DNA of 64,000 nucleotides from Helochares maculicollis. Its lineage: Eukaryota > Arthropoda > Insecta > Coleoptera > Hydrophilidae. Of the stretch, positions 1-11,459 are shown piece after piece. The DNA lies in NCBI GenBank assembly GCA_033557835.1, contig JAWQRO010000038.1:1-64000 (forward strand), given 5' to 3'. The position numbers and the translations under genes were made by a program. Below the pieces are notes generated by a model, which saw only the letters and a list, made by a program, of their open reading frames with translations, was not told where the DNA came from and searched no databases. Positions within the stretch are counted from its first letter, which is position 1, and the number at the start of each line of letters is the position of its first letter.

Positions 1-300
1 AACTGGAAACATTGAAATGGGAAGTCTTAACCCACCCGCCGTATTCTCCAGATATTGCCCCTTCGGATTACCACCTGTTTCGATCAATGGCTCATGGTTT
101 ATCAGGGGAAAAATTAACACCTTATGAGGATTACCAAAATTGGATCGATTCATGGATTGCCTCCAAGGACAAAGAGTTTTTTCGACGGGGTATTCGACAG
201 TTACCTGGAAAATGGGAAAAAGTAGTGGCAAGCGATGGGCAGTATGTAATAATGTAATTTTTTATTATCATTTCAAATAAATCGTTATTTTTCAATAAAA
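1..300 (+). mobile_element. mariner (DD34D) 3' fragment, transposase C-terminus
   Basis: The reading frame open from the window edge to the stop at 255-257 encodes the last ~85 residues of a mariner transposase. The hallmark HPPYSPDIAPSDYHLF block is present, and the third catalytic Asp is codon 66-68. The C-terminal FFRRGIRQLPGKWEKV segment follows. About 40 bp of AT-rich tail follows the stop. The first two catalytic Asp residues and the 5' end would lie outside the window. The frame is intact in what is visible, so this may be a younger copy than the other mariners here. It is not the same subfamily as the 9,954 element, whose tail reads differently. Confidence 0.85.
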
Positions 301-645
301 AACGCTACGAATTAATTCCAACACCTAATACTTAACAGTTATAAGCTTATATTCGTTTTCTAAAGATTGTTTTAGAGAATGCAAGAAGTAATTATAATAA
401 GCTTCTCCAAAAACACAATACAATAATACATATTCGATTGATTGGTTTTGGCTACATAACTGGTTTCAGGAAATAAAGCGTTTAGGTAGCGTTTTATCGA
501 TACATATCGAATGTAAATTCCAATCTAGTTTGATTATAGACTAACTAACAAATATTTGGTATAAGTCGTACCCAAAAGCTATTAATTGGTTTCATTTTGC
601 AAATTTGATTCATTCTTATCCCAATATCTTAGCAAATAGAGTATT
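301..645. other. no gene seen
   Basis: AT-rich spacer between the mariner tail and the LINE remnant. Every frame is broken by stops and I recognise no repeat. Confidence 0.5.
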
Positions 646-649
646 CAGG

Positions 650-2820
650 AACTAGCAAATTCTCTTCACCTACTACGGATAGATATATAAATCTCATATG
701 TCATAAGAAACGAAAGAGGCGATATCCTGGATAAGTTCTGCAAGGAGGAAAAAATTTTTGTTTCCAACACATGGCTTAAACTGCCCCCAAGGCGTTTCTC
801 TACCTGGAAACCGCCCCAAGACACAGCAGATCATCCAGTTAGAAACAAAATTGATTACATACTGGTGCAAAAGAGATACAGAAATGGTTTCCGCAGTTTT
901 AAAAACTACTCTGGTGCAGACGTAGAGTCAGATCAGAATCCCCTAATAGCCCATATCCAAATCCGATTAAAACCACTTAGAAACGTGTTCTTGAGAAAAC
1001 ACAATACTGAACGAACGACTGAGTAAAGCCAACAAAGCCAACAAAAACGCAGAATCTGATCAAACAATTGAAAACAATATAGAACACACCTGGAAACAAC
1101 TAAAAGAAGCCATATTGGACACACAAGAATATATAACAACGTCAAACATCAAGAAACCTCACAAGGGATGGATGTCCCAGGAAATTCTCGATTTGATGGA
1201 ACAGCGGCGTAAGATCAAAGACGGGCAAATGGGAAAATATAAAGAATCTTAAGCACTCATTAGAAACACCAAAGAAACATGGCTGGCAGAAAGAAGCAGG
1301 GAGATAGATGTCATGTACCAAAAACACGACTTATTTAATATACACGAAAGAGTCAAGAAAATCACAGATAATCGTAACCCTCTAATACACACATAAGTAA
1401 TCAATCAAGATAATAGTATCTTAGACGCTCAAGAACTGCAAGACGTGTGGTCAAACTATATTTCTGAACTTTCCGACTACAAACACTCCCCTTTTTGTAA
1501 CCAACAACAATTAGAAATGGGACCAAGTGTATTGACCGCAGAAATAGAGGCTTTAAAAGAAATAAAAAACAGGAAAGTGGGTGGGCCTGACGACATTATC
1601 CCATAATTACTGAAACTTATAGACGAGAAAACCTAAAAATCCTGACAAAACTTTTACACCATATATAACAGCGGGTACATACCTCAAGATTGGCTAAAAT
1701 CTACATTTACACCACTTCCTAAAACACCGGTGGTAAAACGCTGCGACGAGTTCCGACTGATTAGTCTAATGAGCCAGGTGCTGAAGTTATTTTTGAAGGT
1801 AATCCAAAATCGTATACGCAAAAAGTGCGATCTGGATCTGAGCAATCTGCAGATGAGGTTTCGAGAGGACCTGAGAACTAGAGAGGCGTTGTTTGCACGG
1901 TCGGTACTACTACAGAAGTGCCGAGATCAGAGAAAGGAAGCATATCTTTATTTCATTAACTACACTAAGATATTTGACTGTGTCAAACACAATAAGCTGT
2001 AATATGTCCTAGAAAGAAAAGAATTAGACTCCAAAGATCTAAAAATCATCCAGTACCTCTATGAACACTAGGTGGCGTCGGTGAGACTTGAGGGCTTCCA
2101 AACGGAAGCAGTGCTTTAAAGCATGGAGTCAGACAAGGCTCTGTACTACGTCCGATGCTCTTCAAGGTGTATTCGGAAGTAGTATTCCAAAATGCATTGG
2201 AAGGTGCAAAGGATGGAATTAAAGTTAATGGAACACTGGTGAACAACTGAAGATATGCCGACGACACAGTTGTGATTGCAGGCAGTGCTCAGGGATTGCA
2301 AAGGCTGCTCAACAGAATATCAGCAGAGGGAGAGCAAATGGGACTTAAAATCAACACGTCGAAGACAAAGATCCTGGTGGTAAACCGGAACCGAGGCCAA
2401 CAGATAACAACAAATGGAACGCTGATAACAAAGGTTCCAAAGTTCAAATGCTTGGGCAGATGGAATAGGGAGGATTTGGATCCCGATTTAGAAATCAGAG
2501 CTCGAATTGAAATGGCCAGGGCGAGCTAACTGAAAATGCTTAAGCTGCTGAGCAACAGATTACTAGATACTCAAATACCAACTTTGTCAAGTGTTACATA
2601 TATTCCGTACTGTTGAATCGTGGACGCTAAAAGTCAGTAGCTTGAATAGACTTGAGGTGTTTGAAATATAGATTTTTCGGCGAATATCGTTGTCTTCCCA
2701 CACCAGCAACGTGGAAGTTTTGCACCTAATGGATAGAGAACGTGAACTCATCCATATAATAAAAATCTGGAGTGTCTTCACTCAACATTCCTGTATAAAT
2801 ATATGCACGAGATAAAAGTA
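650..2820 (+). mobile_element. degenerate RTE-like non-LTR retrotransposon (endonuclease + reverse transcriptase)
   Basis: Translated pieces in shifting frames line up in the order of an EN-RT LINE polyprotein. At about 703-985 an open stretch encodes the C-terminal half of an APE-type endonuclease (NERGDILDKFCKEE, NTWLKLPPRRFSTW, NKIDYILVQKR, GADVESDQNP). The catalytic SDH motif has become SDQ. At 1,670-2,000 come reverse-transcriptase fingers (PQDWLKSTFTPLPK, FRLISLMSQVLKLFLKVI, IFDCVKHNKL). The catalytic YADD box is at 2,253-2,264, followed by KINTSKTKILVV. At 2,590-2,780 the post-RT domain appears (WTLKVSSLNRLEVFE, MDRERELIHIIKI). Many stops and frameshifts show it is dead. Clade assignment to RTE/CFDP2-like elements rests on motif resemblance only. 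The 5' end and 3' tail are missing or unrecognisable. Confidence 0.85.
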
Positions 2821-3080
2821 CCTGCCACTAATAATTATGAAACTACAAACACTTACATGAGAAATATTTAAAACATATTTATCATCGGAATATTTTTAAT
2901 ATTTCTTTATGTCATGTACAATATCTTGTGTTTAACAATATATATCTAACTCTTAACTAGTCTGCAATATGGAACGCTTGTAAATACCCTCGGAGAAATC
3001 TTGAATTTTAAAATGTGAATTCATAACTAAAGGAAGGGTTTAATTTTAGAATATAAATTCATAACTAAAGAATGAAATCT
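2821..3080. other. no gene seen
   Basis: AT-rich spacer after the LINE remnant with short internal repetition of an ATTCATAACTAAAG motif (near 3,021 and 3,057). Nothing codes. Confidence 0.4.
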
Positions 3081-3690
3081 ATGACGGTAAAGTCGCACTT
3101 CCGGTTTTCAAATTTACACGGAACTATTTGTTATTGCTATATTTCCCATGTTTAGCATTTTTGTAACATTTTCGTAAAAATTTTTATTCTAAAGCCTACT
3201 AAAATTGGAATTTTTAAAATTATACAAATAGCTCTTCCGGTGCTTCGATCATGTTAAAAATTTGCACCTGTGAGTTATTTTGTGATATTTAAGACGTGCA
3301 CGAAATTTCAATCTGATAGCTTAATTTTGAAGACTACTTGAAAAAATTTCAAAACTGTGTAGGTAAACAAGTACTTTCGGGGATCCAACATACCTCAAAA
3401 TCTAAGTTTTTACAATAAGATCCGTATATCAAATTGCATCGCTCCACCTCAAATGGTCTGGCCGCTATTGTGTTTACACATACACATAGACAGCATGCCA
3501 AAAATGGTCAAAATGGAGGGGCACTCCACGTGGAGACCCATGAAAATTCCAAAGTCGAATTTTTTCATGATTCCAATACCTTTACTATACTTCGAACAGT
3601 AATACGAGAATATAAAAATTTAACGAATTGCAAAAATATTTATACGTTACATCGGCCTATCTTGGTGATAAATAGTATTTTCTGATTAGC
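3080..3690. repeat. unclassified interspersed repeat, possible non-autonomous element
   Basis: This stretch has a texture unlike the spacer around it: two CTTCCGG blocks near 3,100 and 3,235, a GC-richer core, a palindromic CCACGTGG near 3,526 and an ACTATACTTCG motif near 3,583. It reminds me of anonymous insect repeats, but I cannot name a family and there is no credible coding frame. The 83-codon plus-strand frame inside looks incidental. Confidence 0.3.
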
Positions 3691-4660
3691 TATGCAGGTT
3701 TTTAAAACGTTGATGATTTTGATAATTTTTAAGAAAGTTATATTAGAATGTACAAATGAAAATTGGATTGTAGAGAGAAATTTCAATAGTATTCACTAAT
3801 TAAAAATGACAAGATCTGATAATAAATGCTTAAACATCTTTGCAAAATAAAAAAATTTCACCGTTAATTTTTGAGTTGACTTAATTAAACTGCTTCTATA
3901 ATTACAGATCGACTTTTATTACAAGAAGTACATTAATTAGGAATGTCGTGTAAGCTTCCAGCATCTAAAAACGATAAGGTTTCAAATAAATTCGCTAATT
4001 AGTAGCGTCAGAATTTTTTCGAAACTATTAAATGCTCGCTAAGCTTCTTTTATAATGTATTCGCCAGTAATTATACTACATTTTCATTTCCAATGCAGAA
4101 TTTGAAAGTATCAACAAACCTACAGAATTGTGTGGATAAAACAATAACGAAATATAAAATGACAAAGAGATTTAAAATTCCTGTTGTAAATTTTAAGCCT
4201 TCGCCAAATTTTTTACCTTAAAGTGCTGAATATCGTTCATATTTTTATATTTTTAGAGTAAACCTGAGCTTTTTCAAGTAGGATACAATATGTACAACGA
4301 TGCATCAAAGGAAGCAAAGAATTTTAAACGAGTGTGAAGTAAAAATCGAAAAATTAACAGCTCATGCAACATTTTCTAGAAAAATTGCATCTCTTATAAG
4401 AAGGGGTGTGATTATCCTATTATTCCTAGTAATAGACAATACTGTATTTCAACCTACGACGTGAATAATATACATGTTTAATTTAAATTAAAGCAAATAT
4501 TAATTTTTTCAACCATATTTCTTTGGTGAAAATTTTTCATACTTGCAAATCTAAATTTTCATGGAGACCATTTTCTTCAACAGTCTGCAATTTGCTACGA
4601 AATCTAATCAGCGCTATACACGTACTTTTATTTGTTTTTCAAAAATATAAAAGTAAAACA
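3691..4660. other. no gene seen
   Basis: AT-rich sequence with stops in all frames. No recognisable element. Confidence 0.45.
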
Positions 4661-4662
4661 TA

Positions 4663-5060
4663 TGTTGCGTCCTATTGGGTCGCTGAAGGGAGAGGGTGAC
4701 GTCCCCACCACTTTCTCATATTAGGTGTAGAGGTAGGTTTAGTTTTAAGATTAGTGTTAAGTATGTATTTGCGAAAAATAGTAATAAGTCGAACACTTTG
4801 TAAGCCCTTGTACATATCATTGGGAAGTTATTAAATACAAATAATATACAGTCCACTTCGAATTATTGGCTTGGTCGTATTGACGCGCATGAGGTGCGTA
4901 TTTCGATCCTTGCCACATATTTCGGCCCTTTAAGCTAGATGAAACATTTTTTGGTCCTTCCAGTCGGATGAAACAACATATGTAAAACACACATTTTTGG
5001 TTTACTCGCCTTCGATTGTTAAAATGTAGTGCAGAACCAACATGATCTACAATTGATCTT
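4663..5060 (+). mobile_element. possible LTR retrotransposon remnant (LTR plus leader)
   Basis: A segment starting TGTTGCGTCC at 4,663 runs to about 4,857. It contains TTAAATACAAATAAT-like polyadenylation sequence and could be a ~195-bp LTR. It is followed by a leader-like stretch with the related phrases TTTCGGCCCTTTAAGCTAGA and TTTTGGTCCTTCCAGTCGGA. Repeated 'GGTCCTTC..GCCGGA' phrases occur in leaders of some insect BEL/Pao elements, which is the only basis for the family guess. No second LTR, gag or pol is visible nearby. Confidence 0.25.
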
Positions 5061-6000
5061 AAATGTAATGTAATTTTAAGTTTAAGCATTAAAAAATTAG
5101 AGCTATGCAAGACCCCTATACTAGAATATGAAATCAATGCTAAGGCAAGATACTTGGAAAAAAGAATAAACAGAAATAAATAAGTGCTTTAGCGCAATAG
5201 GAAATAGCGAAGTAAATAATTTCAACAACGTTTATCTACAGATTAATTGAGGACTTTTCTATCTAGATTGTAGTGTTCTTTAATATTCTAATTTTTTCAA
5301 CTCTATATCAATTTCTCAAAAGAAATTAAAATTATCGACGGTTAATAAGAAAAGCATTTATCAACAAGATATGATGGTGTGACGCATAAATATTGTCAAA
5401 ATTTGTTCAAATTTTGTTAATCTGATTAAACGATCGAAAATTTCCATGTAATTTAGTAAAAATTTTATAGAACTTTTATAACATGAATTAACTATGCAAA
5501 ATTCATTTCATCGTCAAACACGACAAAACCTGAACAATGAACCGAACAACATTTCGCCCAATAAGTAACACGGTAAAAGGCTGTTTTTGCTAGAAGTACT
5601 TTTCTACAATTGTTTGGGCACAGATTGATAATAAATTTAGCAACTTAATTTCTGCGTCCAAGTTATAGATTTCTTACTTTAACAAGAACATTTTAAAATT
5701 TCTTCCGACGAAAGAATTTTCTGTTAACTTTTCTAATGCCGAGTCTTCGTGATAATTTTACCAAACTTTGCATATTTCTATACAAAGTGTGCATTGCGAT
5801 AACCTTGAGAACAAGAACCAAGGCGTACAGTTCTCAATATTTACGGTATTATTCCAGCGATGTTGCATTTTTTTTAAATTGATTTAATAGCTATAAAATG
5901 AATATGGCCACAAAAATGATAAGTTTAAGTAGAGCTAAAGTCTCTTAGAGAGACGCCACAAAGAATTTTTCCGCATACGTAGAATTTTCCTCTATTTATA
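5061..6000. other. no gene seen
   Basis: AT-rich spacer, all frames broken, no recognised repeat. Confidence 0.45.
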
Positions 6001-6588
6001 CGAGCCATTCCTTTTTTTGTTTTGCATACATAGAAACATAAAGCTCGCGACTCACGTTAATATTAATGAAACTCGACACTTAACTCCAAAGTAAGTGCGA
6101 TACTTACAGTAGCTTAGCTCTAGCAAAGTATTAAAGTTCATAAGTTGTTTAGAATATTATTTCATAAGTAAATTGAGAACATCGAGCAAACATTTTTTAC
6201 AATTTTCAAAGAAAAGTATCTACACAAGGATGCCTCGTCAAGTTGGTTTCGGTTTTTGGCAGTGAAGCCATCACATCATCCAACAATTTTTCGGTGGTTT
6301 GGTGAATTGAAAGAAGAATGACCACAGCCTCATGATGGAAGATAGACAACTAACAGAGTGTCAGATTGACAGTCATTGGGAATTTCAAAGACCGCAATTG
6401 GAAACAATAAAAATTGTTTGTTAAAAATGTGTTTCCTAGTGTGGTCATAGGTTCCAGCTTCCAGAAGAAACTATCGACGCCTGTAAAAATGCAATTTTGA
6501 CTATACCAACAAACGAGAATTGATTTTTTGAAAAAGAATAAAGTGTTTTTTTTAACTACAAGAAGCAAAATTTAAAAGACAACCCTCG
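6001..6588 (+). mobile_element. internally deleted mariner-like element with degraded TIRs
   Basis: The interior reads HHPTIFRWFGELKEE (about 6,270-6,318), the DNA-binding region of a mariner transposase. After a large deletion it reads DACKNAILTIPTNE (about 6,476-6,520), which belongs near the C-terminus. Degraded ends CGAGCCATTC.. (6,001) and ..GACAACCCTCG (to 6,588) are inverted relative to each other and each is bounded by TA, the mariner target. The catalytic core is absent, so it could only have moved in trans. The TIR match is imperfect and the 5' boundary is less certain than the 3'. Confidence 0.5.
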
Positions 6589-7530
6589 TATATACTAGTT
6601 CCAGTAAATTTTTCTTGTTGTGTCTGTGGAAAACCAAGCTATTTTAGTCTCGGAAATTTTGGATGTGTTGGTTTCTTCTGAACTGTTTTTTAAAATGATT
6701 TGCTAAAATAACAAGTTTCAGAGATCATTATGCAAGCGCGATGTTTTAACAATAAAGAATACGCTGCTTCTATAGAAAATGCCAACTTTCGTAAGGACAC
6801 GCGTTATTATAGAAGTGTCTTGTATGGAAACCAACTATAACATGTCTTTTAGCACATAGCAGTATTTATCTGTTTTTGAGATATTTTAGTGTTTAGGGCT
6901 TAAATTGACATCAGGTAGAAAGAGATATTGCAGAATTAGCAACTAGAGATTATGATCAATATTTTTAGAAGAATCTCAGCTGATGAAGTGGTGAAACATT
7001 ATTGCTATAGAAGAACATGAGGGTTCATGCACCAAATGCTGTGTCTTCTGGTTAATTTCCCAAACTGTTGCTTAGCGGTGAAAACAAATTACACCTTGTA
7101 CTTTACAATTCTGCATATAAACTTCGTACATACATTAGATTAAACTGCGGGTGTAAAACCAAAACATAAATTTCTCACAGGCTACGTAAAGTCTAATTTG
7201 TGCATCATCTGTGCATGTGATATCCACAATTTTCTGCTTCAGTGGAACTAATAACATCTTTGTTATTGTAAATAAGTTGATATGATTTTATTATATAGTC
7301 TACAAAAATTTCATTTCGTAGATTGCAAATTTCCAGCTCAATTTATAGAGGGCAATAAAAATAATAAACTTCTTAATAGCTATCTACTACTCCTATGAGT
7401 ACCGCAAATGGTAAATATACCATTGTATCGTAACGTTAGTGGCCACCAAATTCCAAGAAGAAATGCGGTCTGGCGTTTTTAACGCATTTTACCTCAGTAA
7501 ATACTAATAATATCGGCAAGGCAATGTATT
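6589..7530. other. no gene seen
   Basis: AT-rich spacer without recognised coding or repeat content. Confidence 0.4.
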
Positions 7531-7539
7531 TTTTGTCAC

Positions 7540-7830
7540 CCTTAAGAAGGGCTCTACACGACTTCCTTTAAGAACTAAGATGAGTGAATGTGACAACTGA
7601 CAACTACTGGGGTGGATGTAATGGCCAGTTTTACTCGTGGAAATGTGAGAGTTGCAACCATTATAGGGCAAAGGTAAGAGAATGCTACCCTTTATAAGCG
7701 AACCGAAACCATCGCAGAAGGAGAATCAGTTCAGCACTCTGACTAGGAAGTCAAAGAAGTAGAAGAACTTAAGCGACGCGAATATAAATAATTGTAAATA
7801 CGTTTATATTTTGTATAAATAATAAAAACA
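7540..7830 (+). mobile_element. possible solo LTR
   Basis: A less AT-rich block contains a TATA-like CTTTTATAAGCG near 7,690, an initiator-like ATCAGTTCAG about 35 bp further on, and an AATAAT/TATAAATAATAAA-rich end near 7,820. This promoter-then-polyadenylation order is typical of LTRs. There is no second copy, so the boundaries and the call are tentative. Confidence 0.2.
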
Positions 7831-8103
7831 GCTAAGGAACACATTAATATAAATAAACCGCCAACATTTTTGGTTGGATTAATAAAAAAAAATCCGGAAA
7901 ATAGTAACAGTATAATCACAATTTGGATAATTTGCACTCACTTCCACTAAATTTGTTCTAGAGAGAATGTTTGCTTACGTCAAAACAAAAGTATTCCGTT
8001 GCATAATTATTTTAATTAATTTAATCGATACCAGATTTCAAAGAGAATTTCACTTAAGAAATACTTAATACATCTTGGAAAATTCAGCAACACAATGTAA
8101 AAT

Positions 8104-8397
8104 TTACCATAGGTAAATAGAGCAATTGATATAGCCAAAACTTAGTTTTAAAAGGTTTGAGCTGTTGAACACGAACATATTTTTTGCCATAACCGTCCAC
8201 AAATCTCCGGGTGAGAATATAAAAGTATCAGTAATCGTGAAGACTTCCTTGCAATGCCATTTATTCCAATGTTGATAAGTTTTTTTGAAAAAGAAACATA
8301 GCACGAGAATGAATATGCAAGCAATTACATGTTTGAAAGTCAGCTTGTCTAACAAATATTTTTTTTGTTTTGGTTGCCATGAACTTTTGAACCACAA
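8104..8397 (-). CDS. unrecognised small membrane-protein reading frame, possibly spurious
   Basis: The frame encodes 97 residues. A basic N-terminus (WQPKQKKYLLDKLTFKH) is followed by one strongly hydrophobic segment at about residues 25-41 (ACIFILVLCFFF) and a mixed C-terminal half containing FSPGDLW. The topology would suit a type II membrane protein or a first exon of one. I recognise no family, see no clear splice donor, and the codon use is AT-rich like the background. It may be a chance frame in AT-rich DNA. Confidence 0.2.
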   Translation of the reverse strand: MWFKSSWQPKQKKYLLDKLTFKHVIACIFILVLCFFFKKTYQHWNKWHCKEVFTITDTFIFSPGDLWTVMAKNMFVFNSSNLLKLSFGYINCSIYLW

Positions 8398-8399
8398 AC

Positions 8400-9825
8400 T
8401 AAAACACTAGATCATTGATAATTGACACATCGTAAGGGATAGCATACTTCGTTAAATGTATTTTTCTTGGTGTCGTATTGCCAAATGTGTTTTGGATTAC
8501 TGGTAATATGTGCGATAAATGTTTTTTAGGTAGCAATGTCTGAAAGATTTAAAGTTTCGATATCATAACGATTAAATGAAGCACACGCATACATTTTTAC
8601 ATTCCCGTATTACTATACGAAGTGTATTACTTGCTTTTGGTACTAACAAATGTATTATTATCTAAGACTTTCAGCAGCAACAAAAGAGTAAAGAACGGAT
8701 TTATTTTATGAAAATACAGTCTGTTGCAAAATACGAAATAATGATTAAATAAGCATGATCAATAACACTCAATAGTTGTCATCAATTTTTGTTTCCTGCT
8801 TTAACAACGTTGTTGAAGCTATATTTTTCAGTATGTTAATTTCTCACCGCCTCTTAAATATGCGAGTAAGTTAAGCTTGTTTCATTATGATTTGTCAGAT
8901 TAGAAGATACAAAAACGTCTTCTTTTCGTGATTTTTATAGTATCTTATGATTTAAATAGCAATAGAAATACATTACTTGAAAACATCTATTTATTGAAAT
9001 AATTCTGTATTGTGAATTTTCAGGAAAAATATTTTTTCTTATAATTAATGGGAATGTGAATAAGCTTTCGGTGAATTCTTTCATCAAAATGATGAATGAG
9101 TTAATGTTCCTTTTAATTATTAACTATGTGTTTCTATTATAATAATCTATATCAGGTAATTATATCATTTGATGTATGATACTTTCTACGTAAATTCTTG
9201 GGCTGTAATTTTAAGTAATCAAATTTCAAACTGATCGTGTTGTATTTAATTGTAATGTATCTTTGTTTCTCTAGTTTAATGACTGTGTCACAGATATCAA
9301 TAATATTTTGTTTTTTCTTTAGGTATTATAGTTGAAAAAAAAAGGTCCCGCTCCATAAACTTCATCTTATTAATCCCTGCTGAAAACCTGTTATTTTATT
9401 GTTTTGTTTATAAATAGTTTGAAATATTAATGTAAAATAAATTAAAAAAAAGACTTAATATCATTTCAAAGCTTCAGTACAGACAAACTATATGAATCTG
9501 GGAAATCGATTTAAATAATTGTCAGCGGAAAACTTTGATTTTGACTTTGAACTGAGGAAGCATATTGTCTAAAATTAATGTAGTGGAACTGACTTAATTC
9601 ATTTTGAAAATGAGAATATCTTCCGGTTTTGGTTTAACTGAATGTCCTAAGAACTAAGAATTATGCAATAAAAATCAGGCCAATTTATTGTTAAAAATAA
9701 TAAAGATGATGTTTGTTTAACTTACGCAGGAAATTCACTCTGTATATTTTAAATGCACTTCTCACTTTTTATTTAGACAATATAGATGTAAAGTTTTTGC
9801 TAAAAATTAAGAAGGGATTGCGTGG
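8400..9825. other. no gene seen
   Basis: Long AT-rich spacer, every frame interrupted. Confidence 0.45.
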
Positions 9826-9829
9826 TCGA

Positions 9830-9925
9830 AGGTTATAGTCGTGAGAAGAATTAGTCGACACATTTGAAAATGCAATTTTTGACAGTACCAACAAACCATC
9901 TTTGCAAAAGAATAAAGTTTTTAAA
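9830..9925 (+). mobile_element. mariner C-terminal scrap related to the 6,001 element
   Basis: The block around 9,855-9,925 (GACACATTTGAAAATGCAAT, then ACCAACAAACC and AAAGAATAAAG) is homologous to 6,474-6,545 in the same order. It encodes the equivalent of the NAI..TIPTN region. Nothing else of this copy remains. It lies immediately left of a full mariner of another family. Confidence 0.5.
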
Positions 9926-9953
9926 ATCTATTTGACTTCTTATTCCATCTTTA

Positions 9954-11161
9954 CCAGGTGCGCAAGTTTAAAATGTCGTTTTTTGATGAAAAATACGTAA
10001 TTATTTAAGAACAGTCCTAAACCATATTTTATTCAAAGTATGGCTCTTGCTTTTTACACATTTTATCCATCGCTCGGGCAGTTTATGGATACCATTCCAA
10101 AAGAAAGCTTCAACTTTCATTGATATCATTTCATCGAGCCATTTTTGTACATCCTCGAAAGTCTTGCTCAGCCAGTGCGTGTCCCATCGATGAGAAGAGG
10201 TGATAAACAGAAGGCGCCAGGTCTGGTGAATACGATGGGTGATGTAGATTTCCCAACCAAGCGAAGGAATTGTTTCTTTGACCACTTTGGCTGAATGTGC
10301 AGGAGCGTTGTCATACTGCAGAATGACTTTGCCGTGTCTTCGAGCCCATTCTGGGCGTTTTTCGAACAATGCGTCTATTAATTATTTGTTGTCGGTAGCG
10401 AACGGTATTAACTATTTCGCCTGGTTTGAGAAATTCGTAGTACCTACTCCCTTCTGATCCACACACACAGCATTGTCTTCCTCCCAGAACGATCCGGTTT
10501 TGTACTCGATGTTAATGGTTGTTGTGGCGTTACCCGCGACTTTTTACGGTTGATTTTCTCAAAATATATCCAGTTACAACACAATGCAAAAAACCCTTTC
10601 TTTTTAGGCATAATTGCAGCATTTCCAACATAGTTTTTCGTCTTTCTATCTGTCGTTCGTACAGTTTGTAAGGAACCCATTTTCTAACTTTTTGAATCTT
10701 CTCCATGGTTCTTAGGCAATTGGAAATGGCTTATCGAGTGTGTATTGTCTTCGTCCAATAATGCTTGTAATTAGTCTTCTTTAAATTTTTTAGGTCGATT
10801 TTCATGTTCTTTGTCAATAACATTGAAATCGCCAATTTTAAAACGTTGAAACCACTGTTCACAAGTCTTAACAGTTGGAGAAAGATCGCCGTAAGTCTCT
10901 ACGAGAATTCGATGACGTTCTGATGTTTTTTTCTTCTGTTTGAACAAGAAAATCATCCCATGCCGCAAATGATCTTTACTTGGCTCAAAATTCGACATGT
11001 TTAACAAAAAAAAAGTATGCTACTAACTCTTAAACAACCAAACGAATCTGTAGTGGGCAGTCTTACCAAAAAAATGGCTCTTTGGGTTCCAAAGGTTGCT
11101 TCAATAGATTTCATGCACCATCTCTTGACAACAAAACGACATTTTAAACTTGCACACCTGG
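9954..11161 (-). mobile_element. near-full-length dead mariner, family A
   Basis: 1,208 bp with terminal inverted repeats starting CCAGGTGCGCAAGTTTAAAA at 9,954 and ending in the complement at 11,161, flanked by TA on both sides. On the minus strand the transposase begins near 11,000 (SNFEPSKDHLRHGMIF, then CEQWFQRFKIGDFNV). It continues through WIYFEKINRKKSRVTP and the second catalytic Asp in YDNAPAHSAKVVKE, and ends FFWNGIHKLPERWIKCVKSK. The first and third catalytic Asp regions are disrupted by frameshifts and deletion (the HPPYSPD..APSD block is scrambled). It cannot make active transposase. Confidence 0.9.
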
Positions 11162-11269
11162 TATATGCAAAATGTAAAGTGCTACTTATGTATTTAAATT
11201 CATAAAGGACAAAAATACTAGCGGACTTTTGAATCTACTTATGATAAAATTTGTCAGGAGTAAAATTTT

Positions 11270-11400
11270 TTATTTTTGAATTTGTCGTTTTTTTATGTCA
11301 CATAGATATTTTTGTCAGGGTTTTTATTTATTTAGTGGTTCAGCTACAGTTATTTTATTTTATGAACTAAAAATTGTTCCCATTTTTAAAAATGTATTTA
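11270..11400 (-). repeat. inverted Penelope-like terminal segment
   Basis: Read on the minus strand, about 11,391-11,295 matches the tail that follows the second Penelope-like fragment at about 33,005-33,080. Shared blocks include TTCATAAAATAAAA, CCACTAAA.AATAAAAACCC and AAAAATATCT. It therefore sits in opposite orientation at the 5' side of the plus-strand Penelope-like body. Inverted partial copies at the 5' side are a known feature of Penelope-like element insertions. Confidence 0.6.
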
Positions 11401-11459
11401 TTTCTTTTAACGTATTTTCAACAAAAATTCTATGGATCTAGTAAAAAAATTATCAAAAC

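Noticed and set aside
3434..3685. 83-codon plus-strand frame
   Set aside because: Lies in an anonymous repeat-like block, with no family resemblance and a composition following the repeat rather than a protein.
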